Source of the DNA: Tumebacillus lacus
Lineage (GTDB): Bacteria > Bacillota > Bacilli > Tumebacillales > Tumebacillaceae
Assembly (NCBI RefSeq): GCF_026410385.1
Contig: NZ_JAPMLT010000018.1
Span: forward strand, 1 to 64,000
Direction of reading: 5' to 3'
DNA: 64,000 nt
Position numbers and translations under genes: made by a program. The notes below the pieces were generated by a model that had not been told where the DNA came from, ran no database searches, and saw only the letters and a program-made list of their open reading frames with translations. Positions 30,215-44,619 of the stretch are shown piece by piece. Numbering within the stretch: position 1 is the stretch's first letter; every line of letters starts with the position of its first letter.

Positions 30215-33200
30215 TTGTTGGACGTCAACAACTTTGAGTACATGAAGATCGGTTTGGCTTCCCCGGAAAAGATCAGATCCTGGTCGCACGGGGAAGTCAA
30301 AAAGCCCGAAACGATCAACTACCGGACCCTGAAGCCTGAAAAGGAAGGTCTGTTCTGCGAAAAAATCTTCGGGCCGACTCGTGACTGGGAATGTCACTGC
30401 GGCAAATACAAGCGCGTTCGTTACAAAGGCGTCGTCTGTGACCGTTGCGGCGTAGAAGTCACGCGTGCGAAAGTTCGCCGGGAACGGATGGGCCACATCG
30501 AGTTGGCGGCCCCCGTCTCCCACATTTGGTTCTTCAAAGGCATTCCGAGCCGCATGGGCCTCGTGCTCGACATGAGCCCGCGCTCCTTGGAAGAAGTCAT
30601 CTACTTCGCTTCTTACGTCGTCACCAACCCGGGCGAGACGCCGCTCGAATACAAGCAGCTCCTCTCCGAAAAGGAATACCGCTCCTACCGCGAAAAGTAC
30701 GGCAATGCATTTGACGCGGGCATGGGTGCGGAAGCGATCAAGAAGCTCCTGAACCAAGTGGAAGTCGACAAAGAAGTCGTCCAGCTCAAAGAAGAGCTGA
30801 AGACCGCACAAGGCCAACGCCGCAACCGTGCGATCAAACGTCTGGAAGTCATGGAAGCGTTCCGCGCTTCCACCAACGATCCGTCTTGGATGATCCTCGA
30901 TGTGCTCCCGGTCATTCCGCCGGAGCTTCGTCCGATGGTTCAGCTCGACGGCGGTCGTTTTGCGACCTCCGACCTGAACGACCTCTATCGTCGTGTCATC
31001 AACCGGAACAACCGTCTGAAGCGCCTGCTCGACCTTGGCGCTCCGGACATCATCGTGCAAAACGAGAAGCGCATGCTGCAAGAAGCAGTCGACGCTCTGA
31101 TCGACAACGGTCGTCGCGGCCGTCCGGTCACAGGCCCCGGCAACCGCCCGCTCAAGTCCCTTTCGCACATGCTCAAGGGCAAGCAAGGCCGTTTCCGTCA
31201 AAACCTGCTCGGCAAGCGCGTTGACTATTCCGGCCGTTCCGTTATCGTCGTCGGCCCGCACCTGCGCATGTATCAGTGCGGTCTGCCGAAAGAGATGGCG
31301 CTCGAACTGTTCAAGCCGTTCGTCATGAAAGAACTGGTCGCCAAAGGTCTCGCGCACAACATCAAGAGCGCGAAACGCAAAGTAGAGCGCGTTTCCGCTG
31401 AGGTCTGGGACGTTCTTGAAGACGTTATCAAAGAACACCCGGTGCTCCTCAACCGCGCACCTACCTTGCACAGACTCGGGATTCAGGCGTTCGAACCGAC
31501 CCTCGTCGAGGGCCGCGCGATCAAACTGCATCCGCTCGTTTGTACGGCGTACAACGCCGACTTTGACGGTGACCAGATGGCAGTCCACGTGCCGCTCTCC
31601 GCAGAAGCACAGGCAGAAGCACGCCTGCTGATGCTGGCAGCGCACAACATCTTGAACCCGAAAGACGGCAAGCCGGTCGTCACCCCGACGCAGGACATGG
31701 TTCTCGGTTCGTACTACCTGACCATGGAGCGCGGCAAAGAGCCGGGTGAAGGCCGCATCTTCCATTCGACGGCTGAAGCTGTGCTGGCGTATGACATGAA
31801 ACAGATCTCGCTGCACACCCGTATCGTCATTCCGGCGAAGGCGCTCGGCAAGACTTCCTTCACGCCGGAACAACAAAACGCGTTCCTGATCACGACAGCA
31901 GGCAAGATCATCTTCAACGAGATCTTCCCGCAGGACTTCCCGTACATCAACGCAGCGAAGCAGGAAAACCTGCTGCGCGGCATCTCCGACGAATTCTTCG
32001 TGTTCGAAAAGGGTGGCAACCCGCGCGCGAAGGTCGACGAGATCGAAGTGCAGACCGCTGTCGTCAAGGGCTTCCTCGGCTCGATCATCGCGGAGTGCTT
32101 CCGTCGCTACGGCACCACCGTCACCTCGGAGACGCTCGACAAGATCAAGGCGCTGGCGTTCAAATACTCCACTCGTGCCGGGATCACCATTTCTGTTGCG
32201 GACATCATGGTTCCGAAAGAGAAATACGACATCCTCCACGAAGCGGAAGGCAAGGTCGAAACGGTCACGAAACAATTCCGTCGCGGTCTGATCACCGACG
32301 ACGAACGATACGATCGCGTCATCTCCATCTGGTCGAAGGCGAAAGACAACATCACCAAAGTCCTGATGGGCGCGATGGATAAATACAACCCGATCTACAT
32401 GATGGCGCACTCCGGTGCCCGCGGTAACGTCTCGCAGATCACCCAGCTCTCCGGTATGCGCGGTCTGATGGCCAACCCGTCCGGTCGGATCATCGAGCTC
32501 CCGATCAAGTCGAACTTCCGCGAGGGCCTGACCGTCCTCGAGTACTTCATCTCCACTCACGGCGCGCGTAAAGGTTTGGCCGATACCGCGTTGCGTACCG
32601 CTGACTCCGGTTACCTGACTCGTCGTCTCGTCGACGTCGCGCAGGACGTGATCGTCCGTTCGGAAGATTGCGGCACCGACAAAGGCGTGTGGGCGGAAGA
32701 GATTCGTGACGGCAAGGAAGTCATCGAGGAACTGTACGACCGCATCGTCGGCCGTATGGCGTTCGTGGACATCAAGCACCCGGAGACGGGCGCAGTACTT
32801 GTCGCGGAAAACGAGCAGATCGACGAGGAGATGGGCCGTCAGATCATCGACGCCGGTCTCAAGCGCGTCTACATCCGCTCTGTCACCGCTTGCCGTGCGC
32901 AGCATGGCGTCTGCATCAAGTGCTACGGCCGCAACCTCGCGACCGGCAACATGGTTGAGATCGGCGAAGCGGTTGGCATCATCGCGGCGCAGTCGATCGG
33001 CGAACCGGGAACCCAGTTGACCATGCGTACGTTCCATACCGGCGGCGTCGCCGGCGATGACATCACGCAAGGTCTGCCGCGTATCCAGGAGCTGTTCGAG
33101 GCCCGCAACCCGAAAGGCCAAGCGATCATCACCGAAATCGACGGTCAGATCTCCGAGATCCGCGAAGTCAAAGACAAGCGCGAGATCGAAGTGTCCGGCA

Positions 33201-33874
33201 ATGCGGAAGTCAAGGTGTACCCGGTTCCGTACGGCTCCCGCATCTCCGTGAGCGTCGGTCAAATCGTAGAAGCGGGCGATCCGCTCACCGAGGGTTCCAT
33301 CGACCCGAAAGACATGCTGAAGGTCAAAGGCATCCACGGTGTTCAAATGTACCTGCTGCGCGAAGTGCAGCGCGTATACCGTCTGCAAGGCGTAGAGATC
33401 AACGACAAGCACGTCGAGGTCATGGTTCGTCAGATGCTGCGTAAAGTCCGCATCAACGACGCAGGGGACACGACGCTCTTGCCGGGCACCTATGTCGACA
33501 TCTACGAGTTCGAAAAAGCAAACTTGCCAGTGCTCCTCGGCGGCGGTGAACCGGCTGTTGCCCGTCCGGCACTGCTCGGGATCACCAAGGCGTCCCTGGA
33601 GACCGATTCCTTCCTGTCTGCAGCGTCCTTCCAAGAGACCACCCGTGTCCTCACTGAAGCGGCGATCAAGGGCAAGGTGGACCGTCTGCTCGGTCTCAAG
33701 GAGAACGTCATCATCGGTAAGCTGGTTCCGGCCGGCACCGGTATGTCCCGTTACCGCAACATCAAGATCGACGATGGCACCGACATGGACGAAACAGTCC
33801 CGGCCGATGTCTCGGCAACAGTCACAGCCGATGCTGAAGCAGAGCTGGAAGCTTTGGAAACCGTGGTCGAATAA
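30215..33874 (+). CDS. rpoC: RpoC, RNA polymerase beta' subunit
   Basis: This 1219-residue catalytic subunit has the N-terminal zinc segment ([20 protein letters not shown]). The Mg-binding NADFDGD motif lies at 447-453 with Asp449, 451 and 453. The second zinc cluster is [13 protein letters not shown] near residue 900. The start is TTG at 30215, after GGGAGG. The last ~30 residues are Ala/Glu/Val-rich and likely flexible. It is co-transcribed with rpoB. Confidence 0.98.
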   Translation: MLDVNNFEYMKIGLASPEKIRSWSHGEVKKPETINYRTLKPEKEGLFCEKIFGPTRDWECHCGKYKRVRYKGVVCDRCGVEVTRAKVRRERMGHIELAAPVSHIWFFKGIPSRMGLVLDMSPRSLEEVIYFASYVVTNPGETPLEYKQLLSEKEYRSYREKYGNAFDAGMGAEAIKKLLNQVEVDKEVVQLKEELKTAQGQRRNRAIKRLEVMEAFRASTNDPSWMILDVLPVIPPELRPMVQLDGGRFATSDLNDLYRRVINRNNRLKRLLDLGAPDIIVQNEKRMLQEAVDALIDNGRRGRPVTGPGNRPLKSLSHMLKGKQGRFRQNLLGKRVDYSGRSVIVVGPHLRMYQCGLPKEMALELFKPFVMKELVAKGLAHNIKSAKRKVERVSAEVWDVLEDVIKEHPVLLNRAPTLHRLGIQAFEPTLVEGRAIKLHPLVCTAYNADFDGDQMAVHVPLSAEAQAEARLLMLAAHNILNPKDGKPVVTPTQDMVLGSYYLTMERGKEPGEGRIFHSTAEAVLAYDMKQISLHTRIVIPAKALGKTSFTPEQQNAFLITTAGKIIFNEIFPQDFPYINAAKQENLLRGISDEFFVFEKGGNPRAKVDEIEVQTAVVKGFLGSIIAECFRRYGTTVTSETLDKIKALAFKYSTRAGITISVADIMVPKEKYDILHEAEGKVETVTKQFRRGLITDDERYDRVISIWSKAKDNITKVLMGAMDKYNPIYMMAHSGARGNVSQITQLSGMRGLMANPSGRIIELPIKSNFREGLTVLEYFISTHGARKGLADTALRTADSGYLTRRLVDVAQDVIVRSEDCGTDKGVWAEEIRDGKEVIEELYDRIVGRMAFVDIKHPETGAVLVAENEQIDEEMGRQIIDAGLKRVYIRSVTACRAQHGVCIKCYGRNLATGNMVEIGEAVGIIAAQSIGEPGTQLTMRTFHTGGVAGDDITQGLPRIQELFEARNPKGQAIITEIDGQISEIREVKDKREIEVSGNAEVKVYPVPYGSRISVSVGQIVEAGDPLTEGSIDPKDMLKVKGIHGVQMYLLREVQRVYRLQGVEINDKHVEVMVRQMLRKVRINDAGDTTLLPGTYVDIYEFEKANLPVLLGGGEPAVARPALLGITKASLETDSFLSAASFQETTRVLTEAAIKGKVDRLLGLKENVIIGKLVPAGTGMSRYRNIKIDDGTDMDETVPADVSATVTADAEAELEALETVVE

Positions 33875-33903
33875 GCCGCGTTTACCAAAAAATAATGCCT
33901 GGA

Positions 33904-33929
33904 ACGGCGCTCTCTGGTGGGAGCGCCGT
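33904..33929 (+). terminator. Hairpin after rpoC (no T-run)
   Basis: ACGGCGCTC / GAGCGCCGT form a perfect 9-bp stem 30 bases after rpoC, but no U-tract follows. It may protect the 3' end or pause polymerase rather than terminate alone. Confidence 0.45.
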
Positions 33930-33979
33930 CTCTATGGCCATTACCAGAAAAATATTTTGCCCGTTCGTTGCCCGAAGAG

Positions 33980-34008
33980 TTGACTTCCGCTCTATAAGGT
34001 GCTAGAAT
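33980..34008 (+). promoter_or_regulatory. Promoter of the L7Ae-like gene and rpsL operon
   Basis: TTGACT (33980-33985) and TAGAAT (34003-34008) are 17 bases apart, with TGC before the -10 (extended -10). Confidence 0.75.
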
Positions 34009-34056
34009 CTCGTAGTGTGCCTAGTCAAGAGGCGATTCTAGGGAGGATGGTTCGGA

Positions 34057-34308
34057 GTGGCGACAGATCGCATCCGAGAATCTGATCACATGGTGGTCGG
34101 ATTGAACCAAACAACCAAAGCCTTGGAACTTGCGATAGCAAGTGAAGTGTTCTTGGCAAAAGACGCGGATCGACGAGTACATTCGAAGGTCCTTGCACTT
34201 GCGAAACAGAATAACACCCCAGTTACGTGGGTGGATACGATGAAGCAGCTAGGGGTTGCTTGCGGGATCGAGATCGGTGCCGCCACCGCAGCGCTCATCG
34301 CACGATAG
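34057..34308 (+). CDS. rplGB: L7Ae-family K-turn RNA-binding protein (YbxF)
   Basis: This 83-residue protein of the L7Ae/L30e/S12e fold binds kink-turn RNAs. The core reads VVGLNQTTKALE, then AKDAD, and ends LGVACGIEIGAATAALI. B. subtilis YbxF, also between rpoC and rpsL, associates with ribosomes. GTG at 34057 follows GGGAGG. Confidence 0.9.
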   Translation: MATDRIRESDHMVVGLNQTTKALELAIASEVFLAKDADRRVHSKVLALAKQNNTPVTWVDTMKQLGVACGIEIGAATAALIAR

Positions 34309-34409
34309 GTTCTGGCGATTGCCATGCAGTTCGTCATTTACCTTTTTCATTTGCCATCGCATGAGCCGCCGGGCTCTGTGTACTTGAAACTTTGGAAGGA
34401 GGTGCAGTT

Positions 34410-34829
34410 ATGCCGACAATCAACCAGCTGGTCCGCAAGGGTCGCAAAGTAATCGAAAAGAAATCGACTGCTCCGGCTCTGCAAAAAGGTTACAACAGCT
34501 TCGTGAAGGAGCAGACGGATCTCCCGTCTCCGCAAAAACGCGGTGTGTGCACCCGTGTAGGTACCATGACGCCGAAGAAGCCGAACTCCGCACTGCGTAA
34601 GTATGCGCGTGTTCGTCTGACCAACGGTATCGAGGTCACCGCTTACATCCCGGGTATTGGTCACAACCTGCAAGAGCACAGCGTTGTTCTGGTGCGCGGC
34701 GGTCGTGTAAAAGACCTTCCGGGTGTCCGTTACCACATCGTTCGTGGTGCGCTTGACACCGCAGGTGTTAAAGACCGTATGCAATCCCGCTCCAAATACG
34801 GCGCGAAGCGCCCGAAAGCAAAGAAATAA
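34410..34829 (+). CDS. rpsL: Ribosomal protein uS12
   Basis: This 139-residue decoding-centre protein of 30S includes the Gram-positive N-terminal insertion relative to E. coli. The streptomycin-related lysines in TPKKPNSA (Lys56/57) and the RVKDLPG loop are unchanged, so no resistance substitution is seen. GGAGGTG precedes the ATG at 34410. Confidence 0.97.
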   Translation: MPTINQLVRKGRKVIEKKSTAPALQKGYNSFVKEQTDLPSPQKRGVCTRVGTMTPKKPNSALRKYARVRLTNGIEVTAYIPGIGHNLQEHSVVLVRGGRVKDLPGVRYHIVRGALDTAGVKDRMQSRSKYGAKRPKAKK

Positions 34830-34868
34830 TCCAGCTGCGTAACTGCAGACTATCTCAGGAAAAGATGA

Positions 34869-35354
<486 letters not shown>

Positions 35355-35435
35355 GAGGTTGTGTGAGGATGGATTCTTCGGGATCTATCCTGCACGCCTA
35401 TACTTACAAACAGGCTTGAGAAAGGAGGCTGTACC

Positions 35436-37511
35436 ATGGCACGTGAGTTTCCGTTAGAAAAAACCCGTAATATCGGGATCATGGCCCACATCGACGCTGG
35501 TAAGACCACCACGACCGAGCGGGTCCTGTTCTACACCGGCCGCGTTCACAAGATCGGTGAGGTTCACGAAGGTGGAGCTACGATGGACTGGATGGTTCAG
35601 GAGCAAGAGCGTGGCATCACGATCACGTCTGCTGCAACCACCGCTCAGTGGGACAACCACCGCATCAACATCATCGATACGCCTGGTCACGTGGACTTCA
35701 CCGTAGAGGTTGAGCGCTCCCTGCGCGTACTCGACGGCGCTGTCGGCGTGTTCTGTGCAAAAGGTGGCGTTGAGCCGCAATCCGAGACTGTATGGCGCCA
35801 AGCGGACAAGTACAACGTTCCGCGTATCGCCTACGTCAACAAGATGGACATCATCGGTGCAGACTTCTTCCGTTGCGTCGACATGATGCGTGACCGCCTG
35901 AAGGCAAACGCTGTGCCGATCCAAATGCCGATCGGTGCAGAGGACGTCTTCAAAGGCATGATCGACCTTGTCACCATGGAAGCGATCGTTTACACCGACG
36001 ACCTCGGCAAGACTTCCGAGAAGACCGAGATCCCGGCTGAACTGAAGGACCGTGCGAACGAACTTCGCCAAAACCTTCTGGAAGCAGTTGCGGAACTCGA
36101 CGAAGATCTGATGATGAAGTATCTCGAAGGTGAAGAGTTCACCACCGAAGAGATCAAGGCAGCACTCCGCAAGGGTGTTATCAACGTCCAGATCATCCCG
36201 GTTATCTGCGGTTCTTCGTACAAAAACAAAGGTGTTCAGCCGATGCTGGACGCAGTTGTTGCGTACATGCCGGCTCCGACCGACGTCCCGGCTATCAAGG
36301 GCGTTACCGACGAAGGCGAAGAAACCACCCGTCCGTCCAGCGATGCTGAGCCGTTCTCCGCTCTGGCATTCAAAATCATGACCGACCCGTTCGTTGGCAA
36401 GCTGGCATTCTTCCGTGTATACTCCGGTTCCCTCGGCTCCGGCTCCTACGTGCTTAACTCCACGAAGGGCAAGCGCGAGCGTATCGGCCGTATCCTGCAG
36501 ATGCACGCGAACCACCGTGAAGAGATCTCGACCGTTTACGCGGGCGACATCGCTGCTGCTGTCGGTCTGAAAGACACCACCACGGGCGACACCCTGTGCG
36601 ACGAGAAGTCTGTCGTTATCCTCGAGTCGATGGTATTCCCGGACCCGGTTATCTCCCTGTCCCTGGAACCGAAGACCAAGGCTGACCAAGACAAACTCGG
36701 CGTGGCACTGTCCAAGTTGGCGGAAGAAGACCCGACCTTCAAAACTTTCACCGACCAAGAAACCGGCCAAACGATCATCTCCGGCATGGGCGAGCTCCAT
36801 CTCGAGATCATCGTTGACCGTCTCCAACGCGAGTTCAAAGTTGAAACCAACGTTGGTAAGCCGCAGGTTGCTTTCAAAGAAGCAATCTCCAGCAAGGTCA
36901 AAATCGAAGGCAAGTTCGTGCGTCAGTCCGGCGGTAAAGGCCAATACGGTCACGTATGGCTGGAGCTGGAACCGCTCGAGCGCGGCCAAGGCTACATCTT
37001 CGAAAACAAGGTCGTCGGCGGTGCTGTTCCGCGTGAATACATCCCGGCTGTCGATAACGGCATTCAAGAAGCGATGCAAAACGGCGTTCTCGCCGGCTAC
37101 CCGCTGATTGATGTCAAGGCGACTATCATCGATGGTTCCTACCATGACGTCGACTCCTCTGAGATGGCGTTCAAGATCGCAGGTTCCATGGCTCTCAAAG
37201 CCGGTGCTCTCCGCGCCAACCCGCAGATCCTCGAGCCGATCATGAAAGTCGAAGTTACCGTTCCGGAAGAATACATGGGCGACATCATGGGTGATATTAA
37301 CTCCCGTCGTGGTCGCATCGAAGGTATGGAAGCTCGTGCAGGCGCACAAGTGATCCGTGGCTTCGTACCGCTCTCCGAAATGTTCGGTTACGCAACTTCC
37401 TTGCGTTCCCGCACCCAAGGCCGCGGCCAGTACTCCATGGAGTTCTACAACTACGAGCCTGTTCCGAAATCCGTATCGCAAGAAATCATCGCCAAAAACA
37501 AAGGCGAGTAA
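35436..37511 (+). CDS. fusA: FusA, elongation factor G
   Basis: This 691-residue GTPase drives translocation and ribosome recycling. G1 AHIDAGKT is at 17-24; the switch sequences RGITITSAA and DTPGHVDF and the NKMD motif are intact. All five domains are accounted for by length. AAAGGAGG precedes the ATG. No resistance-type paralogue (FusB, second FusA) is in the window. Confidence 0.98.
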   Translation: MAREFPLEKTRNIGIMAHIDAGKTTTTERVLFYTGRVHKIGEVHEGGATMDWMVQEQERGITITSAATTAQWDNHRINIIDTPGHVDFTVEVERSLRVLDGAVGVFCAKGGVEPQSETVWRQADKYNVPRIAYVNKMDIIGADFFRCVDMMRDRLKANAVPIQMPIGAEDVFKGMIDLVTMEAIVYTDDLGKTSEKTEIPAELKDRANELRQNLLEAVAELDEDLMMKYLEGEEFTTEEIKAALRKGVINVQIIPVICGSSYKNKGVQPMLDAVVAYMPAPTDVPAIKGVTDEGEETTRPSSDAEPFSALAFKIMTDPFVGKLAFFRVYSGSLGSGSYVLNSTKGKRERIGRILQMHANHREEISTVYAGDIAAAVGLKDTTTGDTLCDEKSVVILESMVFPDPVISLSLEPKTKADQDKLGVALSKLAEEDPTFKTFTDQETGQTIISGMGELHLEIIVDRLQREFKVETNVGKPQVAFKEAISSKVKIEGKFVRQSGGKGQYGHVWLELEPLERGQGYIFENKVVGGAVPREYIPAVDNGIQEAMQNGVLAGYPLIDVKATIIDGSYHDVDSSEMAFKIAGSMALKAGALRANPQILEPIMKVEVTVPEEYMGDIMGDINSRRGRIEGMEARAGAQVIRGFVPLSEMFGYATSLRSRTQGRGQYSMEFYNYEPVPKSVSQEIIAKNKGE

Positions 37512-37540
37512 TTTATAGCGAATAAGAGGAGTTGACCACA

Positions 37541-38728
<1,188 letters not shown>

Positions 38729-38743
38729 TTGCTCCAACAACTA

Positions 38744-38780
38744 GAAAAAAAGACGAGTCTATCGACTCGTCTTTTTTTAT
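38744..38780 (+). terminator. tuf terminator
   Basis: The stem AAAAGACGAGTC / GACTCGTCTTTT has a TATC loop, with A-run and T-run flanks. Confidence 0.95.
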
Positions 38781-38804
38781 TTTTATTTTCCAGTCTGATA
38801 CCCT

Positions 38805-38833
38805 TTGACTTTTGGGCGGTTATCCTCTAAAAT
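38805..38833 (+). promoter_or_regulatory. S10 operon promoter P1 (distal)
   Basis: TTGACT (38805-38810) and TAAAAT (38828-38833) are 17 bases apart. It lies 270 bases before rpsJ. The bases between P1 and P2 hold a 20-codon open frame without a ribosome site, and nothing else. Confidence 0.72.
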
Positions 38834-38947
38834 AGTTGAAGTGTGCTACTCCAATCAAGACAACGCGCTCGTGTGTTTCAAAAATGACAATTGCAGATTC
38901 GACAGAAACTGCTTGGCATAAAATCTTGGATCGCATAGCGAATTAGC

Positions 38948-39414
<467 letters not shown>

Positions 39415-39457
39415 GACAACAACTACTTCTATATAAGACCCCAGGGAGGTGTCAAAC

Positions 39458-40081
39458 ATGAAAGGTATCTTGGGACGCAAACTGGGCATGACCCAGGTGT
39501 TTACCGAAGAGGGTAACGCAGTACCGGTAACCGTTATCGAAGCTGGCCCGAACGTAGTTCTCCAAAAGAAAGACCTGGCGAACGACGGCTACGAGGCTAT
39601 CCAGATCGGTTTCGCGGACAAGAAAAACCCGAACAAACCGGCTACCGGCCACGCGGCTAAAGCCAACACCACGCCCAAGCGCTACGTTCGTGAACTGCGC
39701 GGTGTGGATCTGACTGCTTTCGAAGTCGGTCAAGAAATCAAGGCCGATGTGTTTGCAGCAGGTGAGATCGTCGACGTCAGTGGCGTATCGAAGGGTAAAG
39801 GTTTCGCTGGTGCGATCAAGCGCCACAACCAATCCCGCGGTCCGATGGCACACGGTTCCCGTTACCATCGTCGTCCGGGTTCGCTCGGTTCGATCAACCC
39901 GGGTCGCGTCTTCAAAGGTCAAACGCTGCCGGGTCGTATGGGCGGCGAGCGCACGACCGTGCAGAACCTCGAAGTTATCAAGATTGACGCTGAGCGCAAT
40001 CTGATCCTCGTAAAAGGTTCCATCCCGGGTCCGAAAAACTCGTTCGTTACGGTCAAAACGGCTGTAAAGTCCGGTAAGTAA
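39458..40081 (+). CDS. rplC: Ribosomal protein uL3
   Basis: This 207-residue early-assembly 50S protein reaches the peptidyl-transferase centre with its loop ([13 protein letters not shown]). The start [14 protein letters not shown] is family-typical. ATG 39458 follows GGGAGGTG, while GTG 39449 overlaps the ribosome site. Confidence 0.97.
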   Translation: MKGILGRKLGMTQVFTEEGNAVPVTVIEAGPNVVLQKKDLANDGYEAIQIGFADKKNPNKPATGHAAKANTTPKRYVRELRGVDLTAFEVGQEIKADVFAAGEIVDVSGVSKGKGFAGAIKRHNQSRGPMAHGSRYHRRPGSLGSINPGRVFKGQTLPGRMGGERTTVQNLEVIKIDAERNLILVKGSIPGPKNSFVTVKTAVKSGK

Positions 40082-40109
40082 GATTTCTAAGGAAAGGAGG
40101 AGACCCTCA

Positions 40110-40730
40110 ATGCCGAAAGTTGCTGTATACAACGTCACCGGCGCACAAGTTGGTGAAATCGAACTGTCCGATGCGATCTTCGGGATTACCCCGAACGCGC
40201 ACGTACTCCACGAAGCTGTAGTTATGCAACAAGCATCTCTGCGCCGTGGTACCCACGACGTTAAGAACCGCTCCGAAGTACGCGGCGGCGGCCGTAAACC
40301 GTGGAAACAAAAAGGGACTGGCCGCGCACGCCAAGGTTCCATTCGCTCCCCTCAATGGGTTGGTGGTGGTACCGTCTTCGGTCCGACTCCGCGTTCCTAC
40401 GCGTACAAGCTGCCGAAGAAAGTTCGCCGTCTGGCTCTCAAATCCGCTCTCTCCACCAAGGTCAACGCAAACGAGATCATCGTCCTGGACGCTCTGAGCA
40501 TCGATGCGCCGAAGACCAAAGACATGGTGAAGATCCTCGGTAACCTGAAAGTTGGCAAAGCACTGGTTGTTTCCGCAGAAGCAGATGCGAATCTCGCTCT
40601 CTCCGCACGCAACATCCCGGGCGTAAAAGTTGTCGACGCTACTGGTATCAACGTTCTGGATCTTCTCCATCATGATGCCCTCGTCATCACCAAAGACGCA
40701 GTGGCTAAAGTCGAGGAGGTGTTCGCATAA
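40110..40730 (+). CDS. rplD: Ribosomal protein uL4
   Basis: This 206-residue 50S protein lines the exit tunnel with its arm ([19 protein letters not shown]). In E. coli L4 represses its own operon; whether that holds here is unknown. The stop overlaps the rplW start as TAATG, so the two are translationally coupled. Confidence 0.97.
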   Translation: MPKVAVYNVTGAQVGEIELSDAIFGITPNAHVLHEAVVMQQASLRRGTHDVKNRSEVRGGGRKPWKQKGTGRARQGSIRSPQWVGGGTVFGPTPRSYAYKLPKKVRRLALKSALSTKVNANEIIVLDALSIDAPKTKDMVKILGNLKVGKALVVSAEADANLALSARNIPGVKVVDATGINVLDLLHHDALVITKDAVAKVEEVFA

Positions 40731-41020
40731 TGAAGAACCCGCGCGACATCATCAAGCGTCCGGTTATCACCGAGCGCTCGACCGATCTGATGGAAGAAAA
40801 CAAGTTTGCTTTCGAGGTCGAACTCAAAGCGAACAAGACCGAAATCAAAGCAGCGATCGAAGAAATCTTCGGCGTGAAAGTTGCTAAGGTTAACACCTTG
40901 CGCGTTCCGTCCAAGAAAAAGCGCGTTGGCAAATTCGTGGGCCGCACTTCTGAGTGGAAAAAAGCAGTCGTGACCCTGACCCCGGACTCCAAGCCGCTGA
41001 ACTTCTTCGAAGGCGCGTAA
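40730..41020 (+). CDS. rplW: Ribosomal protein uL23
   Basis: This 96-residue tunnel-exit protein docks SRP and trigger factor. It has the [15 protein letters not shown] start and the [18 protein letters not shown] loop. It overlaps rplD by one base, with GGAGGTG inside rplD. Confidence 0.97.
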   Translation: MKNPRDIIKRPVITERSTDLMEENKFAFEVELKANKTEIKAAIEEIFGVKVAKVNTLRVPSKKKRVGKFVGRTSEWKKAVVTLTPDSKPLNFFEGA

Positions 41021-41047
41021 TCACTAAGCTAAGAAGGAGGGACAACA

Positions 41048-41878
41048 ATGGGTATCAAGAAGTATAAACCGACTTCCCCGGGTCGCCGCTTCATGACTGT
41101 ACTGACTTATGAAGAGCTGACCACCGACAAGCCGGAGAAATCTCTTCTCGAACCGCTTCACAACAAGGGCGGCCGCAACAACCAAGGCCGTACCACCGTT
41201 CGTCATCAAGGCGGCGGCGCGAAGCGCAAATACCGCATCATCGACTTCAAGCGCAACAAGGACGGCATTCCGGGCCGCGTTGCTACGGTCGAGTATGACC
41301 CGAACCGTTCGGCATTCATCTCGCTGATCAACTACGCTGACGGCGAAAAGCGCTACATCCTCTGGCCGGTAGGTCTGAAGGTTGGCGACATGATCCACTC
41401 CGGTACGGACGTGGACATCAAAGTGGGCAACGCACTGCCGCTGGCTAACATCCCGGTTGGTACGATGATCCACAACATCGAAATGAAAGCTGGCAAGGGC
41501 GGCCAAATCGCTCGTGCAGCTGGCGCAGAAGCTCAGCTCCTCGCAAAAGAGGGCGAGTACTGCCACATTCGTCTGGCTTCCGGCGAAGTTCGCCTGATCC
41601 GTTCCGAGTGCCGTGCAACCATCGGTCAAGTCGGTAACCTGGATCACGAACTCGTAAACATCGGTAAAGCAGGCCGCAACCGTCACAAAGGCATCCGCCC
41701 GACCGTCCGCGGTGTTGTTATGAACCCGAACGATCACCCGCATGGTGGTGGTGAAGGTCGCGCTCCGATCGGCCGTAAGTCTCCGCTCTCTCCGTGGGGC
41801 AAACCGACCCTCGGCAAGAAGACCCGGAAGAAAAACAAAGCTTCGAACAAATATATCGTTCGCGGCCGCAAGAAGTAA
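41048..41878 (+). CDS. rplB: Ribosomal protein uL2
   Basis: This 276-residue protein near the peptidyl-transferase centre supports subunit joining. It has [16 protein letters not shown] and the highly conserved [19 protein letters not shown] loop with its key histidine. AAGGAGGG precedes the ATG. Confidence 0.98.
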   Translation: MGIKKYKPTSPGRRFMTVLTYEELTTDKPEKSLLEPLHNKGGRNNQGRTTVRHQGGGAKRKYRIIDFKRNKDGIPGRVATVEYDPNRSAFISLINYADGEKRYILWPVGLKVGDMIHSGTDVDIKVGNALPLANIPVGTMIHNIEMKAGKGGQIARAAGAEAQLLAKEGEYCHIRLASGEVRLIRSECRATIGQVGNLDHELVNIGKAGRNRHKGIRPTVRGVVMNPNDHPHGGGEGRAPIGRKSPLSPWGKPTLGKKTRKKNKASNKYIVRGRKK

Positions 41879-41912
41879 TCTAGTAAGCGCCTAATGAAGG
41901 GAGGCACCCCGC

Positions 41913-42191
41913 ATGGGTCGTTCGCTCAAAAAAGGACCGTTCGTAGACGATCATCTCTTCAACAAAGTTGAAGCTCTGAACGCTGCAGAAGAAAAGAAGG
42001 TTATCAAGACCTGGTCCCGTCGTTCCACGATCTTCCCGGAATTCATCGGCCACACGTTCGCAGTATACGATGGTCGTAAACACGTTCCGGTTTACGTCAC
42101 CGAGGACATGGTCGGTCACAAGCTCGGTGAATTCGCTCCGACTCGTACCTACAAAGGTCACGGAGCTGACGAAAAAACGTCTCGCCGTTAA
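41913..42191 (+). CDS. rpsS: Ribosomal protein uS19
   Basis: This 92-residue protein of the 30S head contacts tRNA and forms inter-subunit bridge B1a. It has the [14 protein letters not shown] start and the [16 protein letters not shown] motif near the end. GGGAGG precedes the ATG. Confidence 0.97.
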   Translation: MGRSLKKGPFVDDHLFNKVEALNAAEEKKVIKTWSRRSTIFPEFIGHTFAVYDGRKHVPVYVTEDMVGHKLGEFAPTRTYKGHGADEKTSRR

Positions 42192-42223
42192 TTAATACGA
42201 TCGGTAGAGAGGAGGTATTCTCT

Positions 42224-42562
42224 ATGCAACAAGCGAAAGCTATTGCTCGCAACGTGCGCATCGCGCCGCGCAAAGTCCGCCTCGTCGTTGACTTGATTCG
42301 CGGCAAGAAAGCTTCGGAAGCTTTGGCGATCCTGAAGTACACTCCGAAAGCTGCATCTCCGGTTGTTGAAAAGGTTCTGAACTCCGCTCTGGCGAACGCA
42401 GACCACAACTACAACATGGAACTCGACAACCTGTACGTGAAAGAAGTCTTCGTCGACCAAGGTCCGACTCTGAAGCGCTTCCGTCCGCGTGCTCAAGGCC
42501 GTGCTTTCCGTATCCACAAGCGCACGAGCCACATCACTGTCATCCTCGGTGAGAAGAACTAA
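42224..42562 (+). CDS. rplV: Ribosomal protein uL22
   Basis: This 112-residue 50S protein has a long hairpin in the exit tunnel ([17 protein letters not shown]), the macrolide-relevant loop, with no insertion or deletion evident. The start [18 protein letters not shown] is typical. GAGGAGG precedes the ATG. Confidence 0.97.
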   Translation: MQQAKAIARNVRIAPRKVRLVVDLIRGKKASEALAILKYTPKAASPVVEKVLNSALANADHNYNMELDNLYVKEVFVDQGPTLKRFRPRAQGRAFRIHKRTSHITVILGEKN

Positions 42563-42579
42563 AGAAGGAGGGATATCGG

Positions 42580-43251
42580 ATGGGACAAAAGGTAAACCCG
42601 ATTGGCCTGCGCGTAGGTATTATTCGCGACTGGGAATCTAAGTGGTTCGCTAACAAAAAGGACTACACCGATCTGCTGCATGAAGACATCAAGATCCGTG
42701 AATACGTTCTGAACCGTCTCAAGGACTCTTCCGTTGCAACGGTTGAAATCGAACGGGCTGCAAACCGTATCAACGTTACCATTCACACCGCGAAACCGGG
42801 CATGGTTATCGGCAAAGGCGGCGCTGAGGTCGACAACCTCCGCAACTCTTTGACTCAAATGACCGGCAAGCGTGTTCACATCAACATCACGGAGATCAAA
42901 TCTCCTGACCTGAACGCTCAACTGGTTGCGATCAACATCGCTCAACAGCTCGAACGCCGTATCGCGTTCCGCCGTGCGATGAAGCAATCCATCCAGCGCA
43001 CCATGCGTGCTGGCGCGAAAGGTATCAAAGTACAAGTTTCTGGTCGTCTTGGCGGCGCTGAGATCGCACGCACCGAAGGTTACTCGGAGGGCACTGTTCC
43101 GCTCCACACCCTGCGTGCTGATATCGACTACGCGACCTTCGAAGCTCACACCACTTACGGCCGTATCGGCGTAAAAGTGTGGATCTATCGTGGCGAAGTC
43201 CTGCCTACCCGTGGCGGCAAGAAAGAAGCTGCTGAAGAAGGGGGTAAGTAA
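42580..43251 (+). CDS. rpsC: Ribosomal protein uS3
   Basis: This 223-residue protein at the mRNA entry site has an N-terminal KH domain ([15 protein letters not shown]) and a C-terminal domain ending in a Lys/Glu-rich tail. The [18 protein letters not shown] start is universal. It ends 3 bases before rplP. Confidence 0.98.
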   Translation: MGQKVNPIGLRVGIIRDWESKWFANKKDYTDLLHEDIKIREYVLNRLKDSSVATVEIERAANRINVTIHTAKPGMVIGKGGAEVDNLRNSLTQMTGKRVHINITEIKSPDLNAQLVAINIAQQLERRIAFRRAMKQSIQRTMRAGAKGIKVQVSGRLGGAEIARTEGYSEGTVPLHTLRADIDYATFEAHTTYGRIGVKVWIYRGEVLPTRGGKKEAAEEGGK

Positions 43252-43254
43252 GTC

Positions 43255-43689
43255 ATGTTGTTGCCGAAGCGCGTAAAACACCGCAAAGAACACCGTGGTC
43301 GTATGGCTGGTCGCACGAAAGGCGGCGAAGCTGTAACGTTCGGCGAATACGGTCTGCAAGCTCTTGAGCCGGCATGGGTTACCAACCGCCAAATCGAAGC
43401 TGCTCGTATCGCGATGACCCGCTACATCAAACGTGGCGGTAAAGTATGGATCAAGATCTTCCCGTCCAAACCGGTAACTGCCAAGCCGGCTGAAACCCGC
43501 ATGGGTGCTGGTAAAGGTTCGCCGGAGAAGTGGGTTGCTGTTGTAAAGCCGGGCCGTGTCATGTTCGAACTCGCAGGCGTACCGGAAGAGACTGCACGCG
43601 AAGCTATGCGTCTCGCTATGCACAAACTGCCGATCAAGTGCAAGTTTGTAAAACGTGAAGAAGTGGGTGGTGAGGCAGATGAAAGTTAA
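43255..43689 (+). CDS. rplP: Ribosomal protein uL16
   Basis: This 144-residue protein binds near the A site and is needed late in 50S assembly. It has the [14 protein letters not shown] start, the [13 protein letters not shown] block and [14 protein letters not shown]. It overlaps rpmC by 11 bases. Confidence 0.97.
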   Translation: MLLPKRVKHRKEHRGRMAGRTKGGEAVTFGEYGLQALEPAWVTNRQIEAARIAMTRYIKRGGKVWIKIFPSKPVTAKPAETRMGAGKGSPEKWVAVVKPGRVMFELAGVPEETAREAMRLAMHKLPIKCKFVKREEVGGEADES

Positions 43690-43876
43690 AGACATCCGTA
43701 ACTTGTCCACCGTGGAAATCGAAACCAAGGTCAACGAACTGAAAGACGAGCTTTTCAACCTGCGCTTCCAACTGGCGACTGGGCAACTGGAAAACCCGAT
43801 GCGCATCCGCGAAGTGCGTAAGGACATTGCTCGTGCCAAGACGATCCTCAGAGAGCGCGAACTGGGCATCGGCTAA
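43679..43876 (+). CDS. rpmC: Ribosomal protein uL29
   Basis: This 65-residue two-helix protein at the tunnel exit has [15 protein letters not shown] and [17 protein letters not shown] 43679 overlaps the end of rplP and follows GGTGGTGAGG; the more upstream ATG at 43655 has no better site. Confidence 0.95.
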   Translation: MKVKDIRNLSTVEIETKVNELKDELFNLRFQLATGQLENPMRIREVRKDIARAKTILRERELGIG

Positions 43877-43907
43877 TCTCTGATTCGATTTGGGAAGGAG
43901 GATGAAG

Positions 43908-44171
43908 ATGAGCGACCGCAACTACCGTAAAGTTCGTACCGGCAAGGTTGTTTCTGACAAGATGGATAAAACCATCGTCGTCGCGATCGAAGAGCAAAAG
44001 AAACACCCGCTGTACGGCAAACTGGTTATCGTAACCACGAAGTTCAAGGCACACGATGAGAACAACTCCGCTAAAGTCGGCGACATCGTGAAAATCATGG
44101 AAACTCGCCCGCTGTCCAAAGACAAGCGCTGGCGCCTGGTAGAAATCGTAGAGGAAGCTATCATCCTCTAA
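43908..44171 (+). CDS. rpsQ: Ribosomal protein uS17
   Basis: This 87-residue OB-fold protein of 30S has [16 protein letters not shown] and [19 protein letters not shown] 43908 lies 6 bases after AAGGAGG; ATG 43902 directly abuts that site. Confidence 0.96.
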   Translation: MSDRNYRKVRTGKVVSDKMDKTIVVAIEEQKKHPLYGKLVIVTTKFKAHDENNSAKVGDIVKIMETRPLSKDKRWRLVEIVEEAIIL

Positions 44172-44206
44172 TCGGATAACTCTTCACCTGAAGGGAGGTA
44201 ACAAAC

Positions 44207-44575
44207 GTGATTCAACCGCAATCTCGATTGACTGTTGCAGACAACTCTGGTGCAAAAGAGATCATGTGCTTCCGCGTGCTGGGCGGCTCGAACCGCAAGT
44301 CCGCGAACATCGGCGACATCATCGTTGCTTCTGTGAAAAGTGCAACGCCCGGTGGCGTTGTCAAGAAGGGCGACGTTATCAAGGCTGTAATCGTACGTAC
44401 TAAGAGCGGTGTTCGTCGTAAAGACGGTTCCTACATCCGCTTTGATGAAAACGCAGCGGTCATCATCAAGGAAGATAAGTCCCCGCGCGGTACCCGTATC
44501 TTCGGCCCGGTCGCTCGCGAACTTCGTGATAAAGACTTCATGAAGATCATCTCTCTCGCGCCTGAAGTGCTCTAA
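44207..44575 (+). CDS. rplN: Ribosomal protein uL14
   Basis: This 122-residue 50S protein contacts 16S rRNA in bridge B8 and is the docking site of RsfS. It has the [17 protein letters not shown] start and the [15 protein letters not shown] motif. It starts with GTG after AGGGAGG. Confidence 0.97.
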   Translation: MIQPQSRLTVADNSGAKEIMCFRVLGGSNRKSANIGDIIVASVKSATPGGVVKKGDVIKAVIVRTKSGVRRKDGSYIRFDENAAVIIKEDKSPRGTRIFGPVARELRDKDFMKIISLAPEVL

Positions 44576-44619
44576 TCGAAAAACGTTCAGGTAGTAACAC
44601 CTGAGGAGGTGTAACACAA